Shown one piece after another: positions 54,161 to 63,851 of a stretch of DNA of 64,000 nt (position 1 is its first letter; the number at the start of each line of letters is the position of its first letter). Below the pieces are notes generated by a model, which saw nothing but the letters and a program-made list of their open reading frames with translations, had not been told where the DNA came from and did not search any database. Location: contig NZ_CP147919.1 in the NCBI RefSeq assembly GCF_039645985.1, positions 2,232,001 through 2,296,000 on the forward strand, written 5' to 3'. The position numbers and the translations under genes were made by a program. The DNA is from Sulfurimonas sp. HSL3-7 (GTDB lineage Bacteria > Campylobacterota > Campylobacteria > Campylobacterales > Sulfurimonadaceae).

Positions 54161-55480
54161 ATGAGTAACAAACTACACATCGTCTCTCTCGGATGCAACA
54201 AAAATCTTGTCGATACCGAGGTGATGCTTGGGCGTCTGAAAGCCTATGAGCTGACCGATGATGCCGCTGATGCCGATGTCATTATCGTCAACACCTGCGG
54301 CTTTATCGATGCCGCCAAGTCAGAATCCATCAACACCATGCTGAACCTTGATGCAGGTCGTAAAGAGGAGTCTGTTCTGGTCATGGCGGGCTGTATGAGC
54401 GAGCGCTACAAAGAAGAGCTTTCCAAGGAGCTGACCGAGGTCGACATCTTTACCGGGGTGGGCGATTATGCCAAGATCGATGAACTGCTGGCTGAGAAGC
54501 AGAGCCGTTTCAGTGACGCGGTCTACCTCATTGACGGCGAAGAACGTGTGGTAACGGGTTCAAGCTACCACGCCTACGTTAAAATCTCCGAAGGGTGCAA
54601 CCAGGCTTGCTCATTTTGTGCCATTCCCTCTTTTAAAGGCAAACTGCACTCCCGCGACCTTGACAGTATCGCCAGAGAGGTCGAGGGGCTCGTTGCCAAA
54701 GGCTATTATGACTTCAGCTTTATCTCGCAGGATTCAAGCTCATTTTTGAGAGACCAGAACGTCAAAGACGGTCTGATCCATCTCATCAAACGCATTGAGC
54801 TGATCGACGGTGTCAAGAGTGCGCGCATCCTCTACCTCTACCCGAGTACCACCAGCATGAAACTGCTGCAGGCTATTGCAGACTCCAAGCTTTTTCACAA
54901 CTACTTCGACATGCCGATCCAGCATATCAACGACGATATGCTGCGCATGATGAAACGCGGTTTCGGCAAAGAGAAGACACTTGAACAGCTCAACTTTATG
55001 CGATCGCTGCCGGACGCTTTTGTCCGAACGACCTTTATCGTCGGCCATCCGGGCGAAACGCAGGCGATGTTTGACGAGCTTTGCGACTTTGTCAGGGAGT
55101 TCGGATTTGACCGCGCCAATGTCTTCGGCTACTCTGATGAAGAGGGGACTTCGGCATTCACCGCAGCCGACAAACTCCCCCAGGAAGTGATCGATGAACG
55201 TGCCGAAATCCTAGGCGAGATCGCCGCTGAGGCAGAGACGCTCTCGCTTATGGCGGAGATCGGCAAGACGATAGAGATCGTTATCGACGGCGAAAGCGAA
55301 GAACATGAATTCCTGCTCTCAGCCCGCAAATTGATCTGGGCACCCGATATCGACGGCGAGATCTATGTCAACGACAAAGAGATCGATGAAGAGCTGGAGT
55401 TCGGTGTCATCTACAGAGCAAAAGTGACCGATATCGTCGGAACAACGCTGACAGCTACCGTCATCGGGCATGCTGAGTAA
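54161..55480 (+). CDS. rimO: Ribosomal protein S12 methylthiotransferase RimO
   Basis: Radical-SAM enzyme that adds a methylthio group to Asp of ribosomal protein S12. The 439-residue protein has the N-terminal UPF0004 domain with Cys for the second cluster (SLGCNKNLVDTEV, VNTCGFI, MAGCMSERY), the radical-SAM CxxxCxxC in CNQACSFCAIPSFKG, and a C-terminal TRAM domain. FKGKLHSRDL and the SLGCNKNLVD start separate RimO from MiaB, which is also in this window. It overlaps tilS by 11 bases. Confidence 0.95.
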   Translation: MSNKLHIVSLGCNKNLVDTEVMLGRLKAYELTDDAADADVIIVNTCGFIDAAKSESINTMLNLDAGRKEESVLVMAGCMSERYKEELSKELTEVDIFTGVGDYAKIDELLAEKQSRFSDAVYLIDGEERVVTGSSYHAYVKISEGCNQACSFCAIPSFKGKLHSRDLDSIAREVEGLVAKGYYDFSFISQDSSSFLRDQNVKDGLIHLIKRIELIDGVKSARILYLYPSTTSMKLLQAIADSKLFHNYFDMPIQHINDDMLRMMKRGFGKEKTLEQLNFMRSLPDAFVRTTFIVGHPGETQAMFDELCDFVREFGFDRANVFGYSDEEGTSAFTAADKLPQEVIDERAEILGEIAAEAETLSLMAEIGKTIEIVIDGESEEHEFLLSARKLIWAPDIDGEIYVNDKEIDEELEFGVIYRAKVTDIVGTTLTATVIGHAE

Positions 55481-56480
55481 AGAGCCCCTCTCCTTACTCC
55501 GGGATGGTAAAAACCTTCTTGCCTTTTCAGGCGGTGTAGACTCCACTGCCCTCTTTTTTCTGCTTCTGCGCGAAAACATCCCTTTTGACATCGCGATTGT
55601 CAACTATCAGACCCGTGAGCAGTCTTCCGAGGAAACGGCCTATGCCCAAACGCTGGCAGATAAGTTCGGAAAAGAGTGTTTTATCTTAACGACCAGATTA
55701 TCAGAACAAAACTTCGAAGCCAATGCGCGTCATGCCCGTTACGACTTTTTTGAAACAGTGATCAAAGAACACGGCTCCACCAACCTCCTTACCGCACATC
55801 AGCTCGATGACCGTCTGGAGTGGCTCTTGATGCAGTTGAGCAAAGGAGCCGGTCTTTACGAGCTTCTCGGGATGCAGAGCATTGAGCAACGAGACGGCTA
55901 CAAACTAGTACGCCCGCTTTTAGAGACATCCAAAGCCGAGCTGAAAACTTTTTTGCGTGACAACAGCATCCCCTATTTTGAAGACGAGAGCAACCGTGAT
56001 GAGAAGTACAAACGCAATTTCTTTCGCCATAACATTGCGGCACCTCTGCTTGAAAAGTACGGCAGCGGCATCAAAAAGAGCTTTGCCTACCTCAACGAAG
56101 ATCTCGATGAGCGGCTTGAACAGAATATAGAAGTAACGACAATCAGGGAACTTCACATGTTCAGACGCCCCGCATCCCGACGCAGCGCCGTCATCAAGAT
56201 CGACCGTATTTTAAAAGAGCACGGTTTTTTGATGCGTCAAGGCGACAAAGAAAGCCTGAAGAGTGAAGATGAGCATGTTGTCGGCAGACGCTTTGTTGTC
56301 AGTTTTCATACGGACTACTGTTTTATCGCACCCTATACGACACGCGGCATGTCTAAGAGGTTTAAAGAGCAGTGCCGGCTGCTCGGCGTACCCAAAAAAC
56401 TTCGTCCCTATCTTTTTGAAAATGAAGAGATGTTTGAGGCCGTGGCGGCATTGCTAAAGATCAAGGCAGGACTGGCATAA
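55470..56480 (+). CDS. tilS: tRNA(Ile)-lysidine synthase TilS
   Basis: TilS converts C34 of the AUA-reading tRNA-Ile to lysidine. The 336-residue protein has the PP-loop FSGGVDSTALF near residues 19-29, the HxxDD-like THQLDDRLEWLL pattern and RPLLETSKAEL. The C-terminal part is short, as in other Campylobacterota. It overlaps rimO by 11 bases and converges on pilO with an 8-base gap. Confidence 0.93.
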   Translation: MLSKEPLSLLRDGKNLLAFSGGVDSTALFFLLLRENIPFDIAIVNYQTREQSSEETAYAQTLADKFGKECFILTTRLSEQNFEANARHARYDFFETVIKEHGSTNLLTAHQLDDRLEWLLMQLSKGAGLYELLGMQSIEQRDGYKLVRPLLETSKAELKTFLRDNSIPYFEDESNRDEKYKRNFFRHNIAAPLLEKYGSGIKKSFAYLNEDLDERLEQNIEVTTIRELHMFRRPASRRSAVIKIDRILKEHGFLMRQGDKESLKSEDEHVVGRRFVVSFHTDYCFIAPYTTRGMSKRFKEQCRLLGVPKKLRPYLFENEEMFEAVAALLKIKAGLA

Positions 56481-56488
56481 GAGTCAGG

Positions 56489-56998
56489 TTACGGTGCCTT
56501 TGTATAAACCTGCAAAGTAAAATGGGTGGCAATGCCATCGGCTTCTCCCTTGAATTGCAACGCTCCCACAACCTCGCCCACCCAATCAAACTCATTCAAA
56601 GCGTCGATAAAGCGGTAATATTCTGCAGGCGAAGCGATCTTGGCGCGGACATCAAGTGTATCCACCTGAAGCTTATTGCTTTTTGTACTGCTTATGCCGG
56701 TAAGCGTCAATGCTGAAAAGTAGTGCTGCAGATACCCTTCCAAACCTTTTTGATCAAAAGATTTGTGCAATGCAATATCTATCTTCTTCTCTTTCTCCTG
56801 AAGAGCTTGGAGCCTGCCGTACTCTTTGTCGAACTCTTTTTCCAGGCTCTTAACATCTTCAGCCGTCTGCTCTATCCCGATAGATAACGCACGATAGGCT
56901 TTGATCTTGGGGGTAAAGACAAAAAATCCAAAAAGCACCACACCGCTCAAAAGCAGAAAAAGCAGCACGGTAAATCCGAAAGAGGTACCCTTGCTCAC
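56489..56998 (-). CDS. PilO-like pilus alignment protein
   Basis: A 169-residue protein with one transmembrane helix (about 8-30), a coiled-coil (about 40-70) and a C-terminal ferredoxin-like domain, the PilO pattern. It would form the inner-membrane alignment subcomplex with PilN. It abuts the PilN-like gene (one shared base) and is the last gene of a run from the HP0268-family gene. Assignment rests on topology, size and order rather than strong motifs. Confidence 0.8.
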   Translation of the reverse strand: MSKGTSFGFTVLLFLLLSGVVLFGFFVFTPKIKAYRALSIGIEQTAEDVKSLEKEFDKEYGRLQALQEKEKKIDIALHKSFDQKGLEGYLQHYFSALTLTGISSTKSNKLQVDTLDVRAKIASPAEYYRFIDALNEFDWVGEVVGALQFKGEADGIATHFTLQVYTKAP

Positions 56999-57504
56999 TA
57001 CTCCTCCTCCATGATCGAAATATTGTTAAAACGGTAGCTGCCGTCTTTGAGTTTTGTAAACGTTGTGGTACTGCGGCTAAAGCGTGATGCCAATAAAAGT
57101 TGAAAAGAGGTGTTGAACTGCTCTTTGTTTTGCGTAAAGCCTTTGAGCCGAAGCGTGTTGTCACGGAACTCTGCCAGCTCCAAGGTTACACCGCCTGGCA
57201 CTAGGTCGAAGAAATTTTTGACATTCTCTTTCTGAAGTCTGTTTTTAGTACTGATCTTTTCACGCAGTTTATCCAACTTCTGCAGTCTCGCGATTTCTGC
57301 GATGACCATTTTTTTCTCACCGTCAAGTTTCTGTTTTCTTACCTCCAGGGTAGTCAGCTCTTGCTCATAGCGTTCAATCGCATAATGTAAAAAGATAAAA
57401 CTGCCCGACATGACCAGCAGAAGAAGCAGGAATGCCGCAAAGAGCCACTTGAGCTCTGCACCAATGATTTTTTTACGGCGGGGCGCTATAAAACTATGTT
57501 TCAA
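56998..57504 (-). CDS. PilN-like pilus alignment protein
   Basis: A 168-residue protein: short basic cytoplasmic N-terminus, transmembrane helix (about 20-40), coiled coil (about 45-85, EQELTTLEVRKQKLDGEKKM), then a small alpha/beta domain with FFDLVPGGVTLELAEFRDNTLRLKGFTQ, which matches PilN. Its start overlaps the PilM-like gene by 4 bases. No pilus motor or secretin genes are nearby in the window. Confidence 0.85.
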   Translation of the reverse strand: MKHSFIAPRRKKIIGAELKWLFAAFLLLLLVMSGSFIFLHYAIERYEQELTTLEVRKQKLDGEKKMVIAEIARLQKLDKLREKISTKNRLQKENVKNFFDLVPGGVTLELAEFRDNTLRLKGFTQNKEQFNTSFQLLLASRFSRSTTTFTKLKDGSYRFNNISIMEEE

Positions 57505-58280
57505 GTGAGCTCCATTTCGCCTAACACGGCAAGTTCATGAGGCAGCTCTACACTGCGCTTTTCTACTTCGACAAACAGCTCCTCTTCAAGTCTGTTTTCC
57601 AGACGTACATCGAAGTCCAATGCATCCGCCATGTGAATCTTCTCGATGAACATTGCCCCATCTGCTTTTGCCTCATAAAAATCCTTCACAATCGATTGCA
57701 TCGTATGCACATAGTCATCAAGAATCGCGTTCTCTTCATGCAAAGAGAGAGGCTTCTGCATCTTTATCAATGTCCCGTAAAGCAAGGCGCCGTTTTTAAC
57801 GACACTGCCGACTATAAACCCCTCACCCAAAAGAAGGTAGAGACCATCATCTTTCTGCATGCTTTGCTGATAAACGTTGTATAAAAGGGAAAACGGCGAG
57901 AAGATAAAGTCAAGTCCGATATTTTTATAGTCACGTTGGCGTTCAAACAGCGCGTCCTTATCCATATAGATGCCCCACTTGTCGTCAACACAAATCTTCT
58001 CAAAATGGCTCGGATCGGCCACTTCCATCCGATTGCAATCGCTCAATAGTCCCTGGGCTGCTTCTGTCTCCAACAAAGCGATATAGCTGACAGCGCTTTC
58101 ACGTTCAAGCTGTCTGAGCTTTTTTTCCAGACTCTCAACGCTTTTAACCGTCTGCTCCTCAAACCGTTTGATCATCTTTGCATTTTTACGGAGTTCGGCG
58201 TACAGCTTTACCCCCTCCTCTGAAGGTGTCAGCGTAATAAAAAGCTTCGGCAAAAGAGATTCAAGAGTTTTCATCATCAT
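57501..58280 (-). CDS. PilM-like protein (degenerate actin fold)
   Basis: A 259-residue soluble protein without transmembrane segments. Its order before PilN-like and PilO-like genes, and a DGLYLLLGEGFIVGSVVKNGALLYG pattern like the second actin-fold lobe, suggest PilM/MshI. The ATP-binding phosphate loops are not clear, so it may not bind nucleotide. It overlaps the xerH stop by 20 bases, with three in-frame ATGs in a row at its start. Confidence 0.72.
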   Translation of the reverse strand: MMMKTLESLLPKLFITLTPSEEGVKLYAELRKNAKMIKRFEEQTVKSVESLEKKLRQLERESAVSYIALLETEAAQGLLSDCNRMEVADPSHFEKICVDDKWGIYMDKDALFERQRDYKNIGLDFIFSPFSLLYNVYQQSMQKDDGLYLLLGEGFIVGSVVKNGALLYGTLIKMQKPLSLHEENAILDDYVHTMQSIVKDFYEAKADGAMFIEKIHMADALDFDVRLENRLEEELFVEVEKRSVELPHELAVLGEMELT

Positions 58281-59106
58281 CCTGACACAAAGGGTGTGCT
58301 TTTAGATAGTTTTGCATTTTCAAACTGCTTCCGAGTTTAGTATAGATCTGTGTTGTTGCCATCGAGGCATGTCCCAAGAGTTCACTTACATCAGCAATCC
58401 GCGCATTGTTGTTCAGCAGTGCCGTCGCATAGGAGTGGCGCAATTGGTGGGGCGTGACTTTAAGCCCAATGCGTTTGAAACACTTTGTTACCAGATATCT
58501 TAGACTATTTTCACTTAATTGACCTTGTTCGGACTCAAAGAGGAAGCGCCGCGGCCGCATTTCATCGATATAGGCCTGCATCAGTGCATGGGTCGAAGAA
58601 AGCAGTGGTATGTCACGGCTTTTTTGCCCCTTCCCCGTTACGCGTACCCACTTGCTTGAGATCTCTTTCAACTCTAGAGAGACAAGTTCTGAAATACGGA
58701 GTCCCAGTGTGTACAGCAGTATGACGACCAGCTTCTCATTCAGCGGCGCCTGTGAAAGGGCCTCTTGAATATGGGTATCGTTGATCGGTTTGGGAAGTGA
58801 AGCCGGCACCTTGATACTCTCATCCGCTTTGAGCGAGACCTTCTCGCCCTGATCGTTAAGGTAACTGCAAAAACTGCGCATCGCAGAGACCTTTTTGGAG
58901 ATGGTCTTGGCCTTAAGATGAGCGATATGGAGACGATAAGGCATAAGATTGAAAGTGGTGTGACTCCCCTGCTCTTCGACTTCCAAAAAAGAGAAGGCCT
59001 CTTTGAGCGATTCGTCATAACTTTTTAGCGTAAGATCGGAGTAGCCCCGAAATTTATCAAGGTAGATCAAAAACGCTTTCCGGTAATGATCAAGGCTCTG
59101 TTTCAT
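58261..59106 (-). CDS. xerH: Tyrosine recombinase XerH
   Basis: Site-specific recombinase that resolves chromosome dimers at a dif-type site; Campylobacterota have a single such enzyme. The 281-residue protein has an N-terminal SAM-like DNA-binding domain and the catalytic set: Arg in TLGLRISELVSLEL, Lys in VTGKGQKSRDIPL, HxxR in THPHQLRHSYATALL-type segment HQLRHSYATALL, His in LGHASM, and the nucleophile Tyr in TTQIYTKLG. It is embedded in a run of unrelated genes (acyltransferase upstream, PilM-like downstream). Confidence 0.9.
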   Translation of the reverse strand: MKQSLDHYRKAFLIYLDKFRGYSDLTLKSYDESLKEAFSFLEVEEQGSHTTFNLMPYRLHIAHLKAKTISKKVSAMRSFCSYLNDQGEKVSLKADESIKVPASLPKPINDTHIQEALSQAPLNEKLVVILLYTLGLRISELVSLELKEISSKWVRVTGKGQKSRDIPLLSSTHALMQAYIDEMRPRRFLFESEQGQLSENSLRYLVTKCFKRIGLKVTPHQLRHSYATALLNNNARIADVSELLGHASMATTQIYTKLGSSLKMQNYLKAHPLCQDDDENS

Positions 59107-59109
59107 GGC

Positions 59110-59748
59110 TTAATAGTCGTGTATAAGCAGTTTTTCTTTGATCAGCGTTTTTGCCTCTTCCAGCTCCATGCCGCTGACGTCCAGGGCTTCAGAAGCATAA
59201 AAATCCAGACGCGTAAACGGCTTGGGAATGGTAAAACGGTCCCAACTCTTAAACTGCCAGTAACTCTTTGGGACGCACGACAAAGTAATGATCTTGGCAT
59301 TTGTCTTCTGCGCCATCACAACAATGCCGTCAGCAACTTCATGGCGCGGCCCTTTGGGGCCATCCGGTGTGATTCCGATATCGATACCGTTTTTAAGCGA
59401 CTTCATTGCCGCGATCAAGACTTTGGCACCGCCGCGCGTCGTAGAGCCGTGAATGGTGCCTATTCTGAAATAGCGGGTGATCTTTGCAATGATCTGCCCG
59501 TCAAAATGTTCACTGATCACAACATTGGCATTAGGCTTATCGCGCAACTTCAGATAGAGGTAAGGCAGATAAAAGAGGTCTCCGTGCCAGCAGGCGACGA
59601 TAATGGGTTCTTGCGGAACGTCCTCGGGCAGATGAAAATATCGTTTTGAACTGTAGTAGAAAAGGCGTATGAAAAGTGCCCCGACGGGCGGTAGAAAAAA
59701 GAGTGCCAGTGAGCGAAGCAGACGCTTACGCAAGCAACTCACCTTCAA
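59110..59748 (-). CDS. DUF374 lysophospholipid acyltransferase-like protein
   Basis: A 212-residue membrane-associated protein with an N-terminal hydrophobic helix (about 10-30). DUF374 pattern: [17 protein letters not shown] (the H in the HxxxxD-like region), [18 protein letters not shown], and [25 protein letters not shown]. The family relates to acyltransferases and often lies with lipid A/LPS genes. It overlaps the miaB end by 23 bases and precedes xerH by 3 bases. Confidence 0.88.
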   Translation of the reverse strand: MKVSCLRKRLLRSLALFFLPPVGALFIRLFYYSSKRYFHLPEDVPQEPIIVACWHGDLFYLPYLYLKLRDKPNANVVISEHFDGQIIAKITRYFRIGTIHGSTTRGGAKVLIAAMKSLKNGIDIGITPDGPKGPRHEVADGIVVMAQKTNAKIITLSCVPKSYWQFKSWDRFTIPKPFTRLDFYASEALDVSGMELEEAKTLIKEKLLIHDY

Positions 59749-61027
59749 GGTGCATTCTGGCAGCTTTGGTTATCTTCACATCGGCAATCTTGCCAAGCAG
59801 CTCTTCCGAACCTTTTACCTTGACCAGGAAGTTGTTACTGCTGCGTCCGGCTACGTAGCCGTCGGCACGCAGCTCTTCAAAATAGACGTCATAGATCTTA
59901 CCGATCTGGCGCTGCATGATCTTGTCAAGGATCGTATCCTGAAAGGTCTGCAGCTGTTTCAGACGTTCCGAAGCGACTTCAGGATCGACCACGTTGGTAT
60001 ACTCCGCCGCTTCCGTCAACGGACGGGGTGAATAGATAAAGCTGAATATCTGTTCAAACTCCACCTCACGTACGACCTTCATCGTCGCATCAAAATCTGC
60101 GTCGCTCTCGCCCGGGAAACCGACGATAATATCGGTACTGATACTAACATCGGGCACCATCTCCCTAAGTTTGCCCGTACGGTTTAAAAACCATTCCTGA
60201 GAGTAACCGCGTTTCATCGCTTTGAGCAACTCGGTCGAGCCACTCTGAAGCGGTACATGCATAGACTTGCAGATCTTGGGGTTGGATGCAAATTCTTCGA
60301 TAAACTCATCATCCATGTGCAGCGGATGCGGCGACGTAAAACGAATACGTTCCACGCCATAGACGGCACTGACACGGCGCAGCAGCTCGGTAAAGTTGAT
60401 CTTCTCGTGTTCGCCTGAAAAACGGCGGCCGTAATTGTTGACATTCTGACCCAGTAAAAAGATCTCTTTGGCACCACTTTTAACAGCTTTTTGCGCCTCT
60501 TTGACGATCAGGTCGGCCGGAATAGAGATCTCATCACCGCGTGTCTTCGGTACGATGCAGAAGGTACAGCTTTTGTCACATCCGATAGAGATATTGATAA
60601 AGGCTTTAAAAGGGGAAGAACGGAAATCTTTAAAAGCGAAATCGGACTCGTCATAGTTGATATCGGTCTCGACCGCTTTGTCTTTGTTAACCACTTCACC
60701 GATCTTGGAGACGTTGCGTGCACCCAGTACAAAGTTGACATAAGGGGCGCGCTTGATGATATCTTTTCCGAGATGCGATGCGGTACAACCGGCCACACCG
60801 ATCTTTGCACCCTCTTTTTTCTTTTTGTTGAAAGCACCGAGTTCTGAGAAGAGTTTATGGACAGGACGTTCACGGACCGAACAGGTATTGATGATGATGA
60901 GATCAGCCTCGGTAGAATCCTGTGTAAGTTCATACCCTTCTTTGGCATTCAACTCGGCTATCATATGCTCGCTGTCGCGAACATTCATCTGACAGCCAAG
61001 GGTCTCAATAAACAGCTTTTTTGACAT
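59726..61027 (-). CDS. miaB: tRNA-2-methylthio-N6-dimethylallyladenosine synthase MiaB
   Basis: Radical-SAM methylthiotransferase acting on A37 of tRNAs reading UNN codons. The 433-residue protein has the UPF0004 domain ([36 protein letters not shown]), CxxxCxxC in [16 protein letters not shown], and a C-terminal TRAM domain. The GCQMN and VRDSEH segments mark it as MiaB rather than RimO. It is second in the run after the HP0268-family gene. Confidence 0.96.
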   Translation of the reverse strand: MSKKLFIETLGCQMNVRDSEHMIAELNAKEGYELTQDSTEADLIIINTCSVRERPVHKLFSELGAFNKKKKEGAKIGVAGCTASHLGKDIIKRAPYVNFVLGARNVSKIGEVVNKDKAVETDINYDESDFAFKDFRSSPFKAFINISIGCDKSCTFCIVPKTRGDEISIPADLIVKEAQKAVKSGAKEIFLLGQNVNNYGRRFSGEHEKINFTELLRRVSAVYGVERIRFTSPHPLHMDDEFIEEFASNPKICKSMHVPLQSGSTELLKAMKRGYSQEWFLNRTGKLREMVPDVSISTDIIVGFPGESDADFDATMKVVREVEFEQIFSFIYSPRPLTEAAEYTNVVDPEVASERLKQLQTFQDTILDKIMQRQIGKIYDVYFEELRADGYVAGRSSNNFLVKVKGSEELLGKIADVKITKAARMHLEGELLA

Positions 61028-61042
61028 TAAACCAAATACACC

Positions 61043-61285
61043 TTATAAGATGTGTACTTCGTACATATATTCATTGTCTGCAAGGCCGTAACGCACCTCG
61101 CGCATATAAAAGCTTTTACCCTCATTTTCAAAATGGTCCTGAAGAGAGAGAAGGTCTTTATGTGAGTTGTCACGATCAAAATAGAGAATGACCGTCCCCT
61201 CTTTTTTGACCATATCCTCTATCTTTTTCACATCAATCTTTTTTGGTTTTGACGTAACATCCGTACGTGCGATTTTAAGCTCCAT
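61043..61285 (-). CDS. HP0268-family small nuclease-like protein
   Basis: An 80-residue protein resembling HP0268 of Helicobacter pylori, which was described as a nicking endonuclease and RNase: KKIDVKKIEDMVKKEGTVILYFDRDNSHKD, then SFYMREVRYGLADNEYMYEVHIL. In H. pylori it is also next to miaB. It is restricted to Campylobacterota, so it supports the taxonomic call. Fifteen bases separate it from miaB, and its own -10 box lies 34 bases upstream. Confidence 0.87.
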   Translation of the reverse strand: MELKIARTDVTSKPKKIDVKKIEDMVKKEGTVILYFDRDNSHKDLLSLQDHFENEGKSFYMREVRYGLADNEYMYEVHIL

Positions 61286-61611
61286 CTGAGTCCTTTGCTG
61301 CAGTTTTATAATTACTGCATTATAACCCCCAAAGAGTTAATTTTGGCATAAATATCCGGGGGGATTTTTATTAGCAGATAAAAACTATGCCTATTTCCCT
61401 GTTTTATGGACATTTTATAACATAAACAAATTTGCAATATTTTCGCTATTTTGATTTTATTTTTACCGCCGACAATAGTTTTTTCTGCTGTTTTATAAAC
61501 GCCATTAATGATACAGAGACCAAATTATGCTATACTTTTACTCTTCCTGGAAATGAATCACAAAACATCTTTTTTTGGAACAACAGTCTTGAGAATAACG
61601 GAGCATATATT
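61286..61611. promoter_or_regulatory. Divergent promoter region of the HP0268-family gene and nusA
   Basis: The minus strand has TATAAT at 61324-61319 for the HP0268-family gene; the plus strand has TATACT at 61531-61536 for nusA, giving a leader of about 70 nt. No gene is present in these 326 bases. The nusA frame is open far upstream but without a ribosome site. Confidence 0.5.
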
Positions 61612-62769
61612 ATGGAAAATGTATTAGATATCATTGATGCACTCGCCCATGAAAAGGGGTTAAGCCCAGAGAGTGTCAAAGGTGCCCTTAAAAGTGCTTT
61701 TATCAAAACAGCACAACGTCTGATCAACCCGGATTTTACCTACGATGCAGAGATCGATGAAAAGACAAAAAGCATTCGTGTCTATCAGACTATCACTGTC
61801 GTGGATGATGAAGATGATGACCATCTTTATACAGAAGACGGCGATGTCAATCAGGGGTACATCTCGCTTTCACGTGCACGTGAAGAGGTCGATCCTGATG
61901 TTGATGTAGGCGATGAGTTCCAGATCGAACATGATATTGAAAGCCACGGCCGTACTGCGGCAATGACGCTTTATCGCGAGATCGAGTACCATGTACAGCG
62001 TCTTGTCGAAGATGAGCTCTACAATAAGTACAAAGAGAAGATCGGTACCATCGTCAATGGTCGCGTCACCCGTGTGGATGATAAAAACAACACCTATATC
62101 GAGATGGATGAAGTACGCGCGATACTCCCGATGAAAAGCCGTATCAAAGGCGAAGTCTTTAAAGTAGGCGATGTTATCAAAGCTGTTGTTCGCCGTGTAA
62201 ACATTGACAAGGTCAACGGTATCCAGATCGAGCTCTCCCGCACCTCGCCTAAATTCCTTGAAGGTCTTCTAGCCCTTGAGGTGCCTGAGATCGCTGATGA
62301 AGTCGTGGTGATCGAAAAATGTGCCCGTATCCCCGGAGAACGCGCAAAAGTCGCACTTATCTCTATGCACCCGCAGGTCGATCCTGTCGGTGCGACTGTA
62401 GGGGTCAAAGGGGTCCGTATCAATGCTGTCAGTGAAGAGCTCATGGGCGAGAACATCGACTGTATCGAATACACAAGCGTCCCGGAACTTTTTATTGCAC
62501 GCGTGATGAGTCCGGCGATCATCAGCTCTGTTGTCATCGAAGGCACGCCTGGTGATGAAGAGAACCCGCCTAAAGCCATCGTAACGCTGCCGTCGGACCA
62601 GAAATCCAAAGCGATCGGTAAAAGCGGTATCAATATCCGCCTTGCCTCTATGCTGACGGGTTATACTATCGAGCTTGTTGAACAGGCCGGCGGTGCGACA
62701 GCTGAGGAGACCGGCAAACCTGAAGAGAAAAAAGAAGACATCTCTTCACTCGAAGCACTTTTCGGTTAA
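61612..62769 (+). CDS. nusA: Transcription elongation/termination factor NusA
   Basis: NusA binds RNA polymerase and modulates pausing, termination and antitermination. The 385-residue protein has the N-terminal polymerase-binding domain (HEKGLSPESVKGALKSAFIKTA), an S1 domain (about 135-200, GTIVNGRVTRVDDKNNTYIEM), and two KH domains (VGATVGVKGVRINAVSEEL and KAIGKSGINIRLASMLTGY). It lacks the C-terminal acidic repeats of E. coli, as usual outside Gammaproteobacteria. ATG 61612 has GGAG nine bases upstream; it is not in the usual rimP-nusA-infB order. Confidence 0.95.
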   Translation: MENVLDIIDALAHEKGLSPESVKGALKSAFIKTAQRLINPDFTYDAEIDEKTKSIRVYQTITVVDDEDDDHLYTEDGDVNQGYISLSRAREEVDPDVDVGDEFQIEHDIESHGRTAAMTLYREIEYHVQRLVEDELYNKYKEKIGTIVNGRVTRVDDKNNTYIEMDEVRAILPMKSRIKGEVFKVGDVIKAVVRRVNIDKVNGIQIELSRTSPKFLEGLLALEVPEIADEVVVIEKCARIPGERAKVALISMHPQVDPVGATVGVKGVRINAVSEELMGENIDCIEYTSVPELFIARVMSPAIISSVVIEGTPGDEENPPKAIVTLPSDQKSKAIGKSGINIRLASMLTGYTIELVEQAGGATAEETGKPEEKKEDISSLEALFG

Positions 62770-62840
62770 ACATTACTAAGTGCTATTATAAATATTGACA
62801 AGGTCTCAAAACCCTGTCAAATATTTTCCCCTCAACACTT

Positions 62841-63803
62841 CTAACGTTCCCGTTTCGCATACGGGTTCAATTTCAAAAGCAACATATCCGCCATCATATT
62901 GCCCAGAAGCGTTAAAAAAGCAGTAATTATCAGGATTCCCATGATCACCGGATAATCACGGCTCAGCGCACTCAGGTAAAAGAGCTGTCCCATTCCTTCG
63001 ATACTAAAGATAGTCTCCAGGATAACACTACCGCCGATGAGCCCCGGAAGCGAAAGCCCGAGCAGCGTTACGACCGGCGGTAGGAGATTGCGTAAAATAT
63101 AGCGGCGTAAAAGTAGACTCTCCGCCAGACCGCGGGAACGGGCAAAATAGTAATAGTCACTCTTGAGTATCTCCAGCGTCAACGACCTGATATAGACAAT
63201 CATGCTGCCCAGACTCACGAAGACCATCACCCCGATCGGCAAAATAAGGTGCCGCGCCATATCGCTATAATAGGCAATTCCCTCTTTCGGTTCGACCGAG
63301 TGCAGGCCTGCGATCGGCAGGAGTTCTAGCTCAACACTGAAGAAAAGCATCAGCAGCAGTGCCAAATAAAACGACGGCATCGCAAAAGAGATCAGTGAAA
63401 GCTGTCGGATGCCAGAGTCTAGCCACGATCCATGACCCAGTGCCGCTTTGATACCCAGATAGATAGAGATCACCAGGACCAGAAAGAGAGAGACGATATT
63501 TATAAGAAGGGTGATCGGCAACCGTTTTGCTATTTCGCTGCTTACATCAGCCCCGGTAACGAACGAAATACCAAAATTAAGATGGGCAAGGTTGACAACC
63601 CAGTCGATGTACTGCTGGTGAAGCGGTTTGTCCAGCCCGTAAACCGCTTTCAGCTGGGCAATGGCCTCTTCGGTCATATTGGGGTTCAGCTCCCCTGCTC
63701 CAAAAAAGCTGTTCGGTGCGGCATGAATGGCCATGAAAGAGATCAGTGAGATCAACAGCAGCATCAAGATGATATAACGTAGTTTAATCAGACCTGTCTT
63801 CAT
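62841..63803 (-). CDS. Dipeptide/oligopeptide-type ABC transporter permease (DppB/OppB family)
   Basis: A 320-residue inner-membrane permease with six probable helices. Family marks: an N-terminal IKLRYIILMLLLISLISFMAI helix, YGLDKPLHQQYIDWV and NFGISF in the periplasmic loop, the AFAMPSFYLALLLM-like core, and the EAA loop KSDYYYFARSRGLAESLLLRRYILRN that contacts the ATPase, followed by GGSVILETIFSIEGMGQLF. It imports peptides or nickel-type substrates. The matching second permease and ATPases would lie outside the window. Confidence 0.9.
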   Translation of the reverse strand: MKTGLIKLRYIILMLLLISLISFMAIHAAPNSFFGAGELNPNMTEEAIAQLKAVYGLDKPLHQQYIDWVVNLAHLNFGISFVTGADVSSEIAKRLPITLLINIVSLFLVLVISIYLGIKAALGHGSWLDSGIRQLSLISFAMPSFYLALLLMLFFSVELELLPIAGLHSVEPKEGIAYYSDMARHLILPIGVMVFVSLGSMIVYIRSLTLEILKSDYYYFARSRGLAESLLLRRYILRNLLPPVVTLLGLSLPGLIGGSVILETIFSIEGMGQLFYLSALSRDYPVIMGILIITAFLTLLGNMMADMLLLKLNPYAKRER

Positions 63804-63851
63804 ATAAATCTTTTCTTATCAGATAGGCAATTATAACGCGATGTGAATGAA

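Noticed and set aside
61432-61611. Longer N-terminus for NusA
   Set aside because: It lies upstream of or across the TATACT box and has no ribosome site; NusA proteins begin near the chosen ATG.
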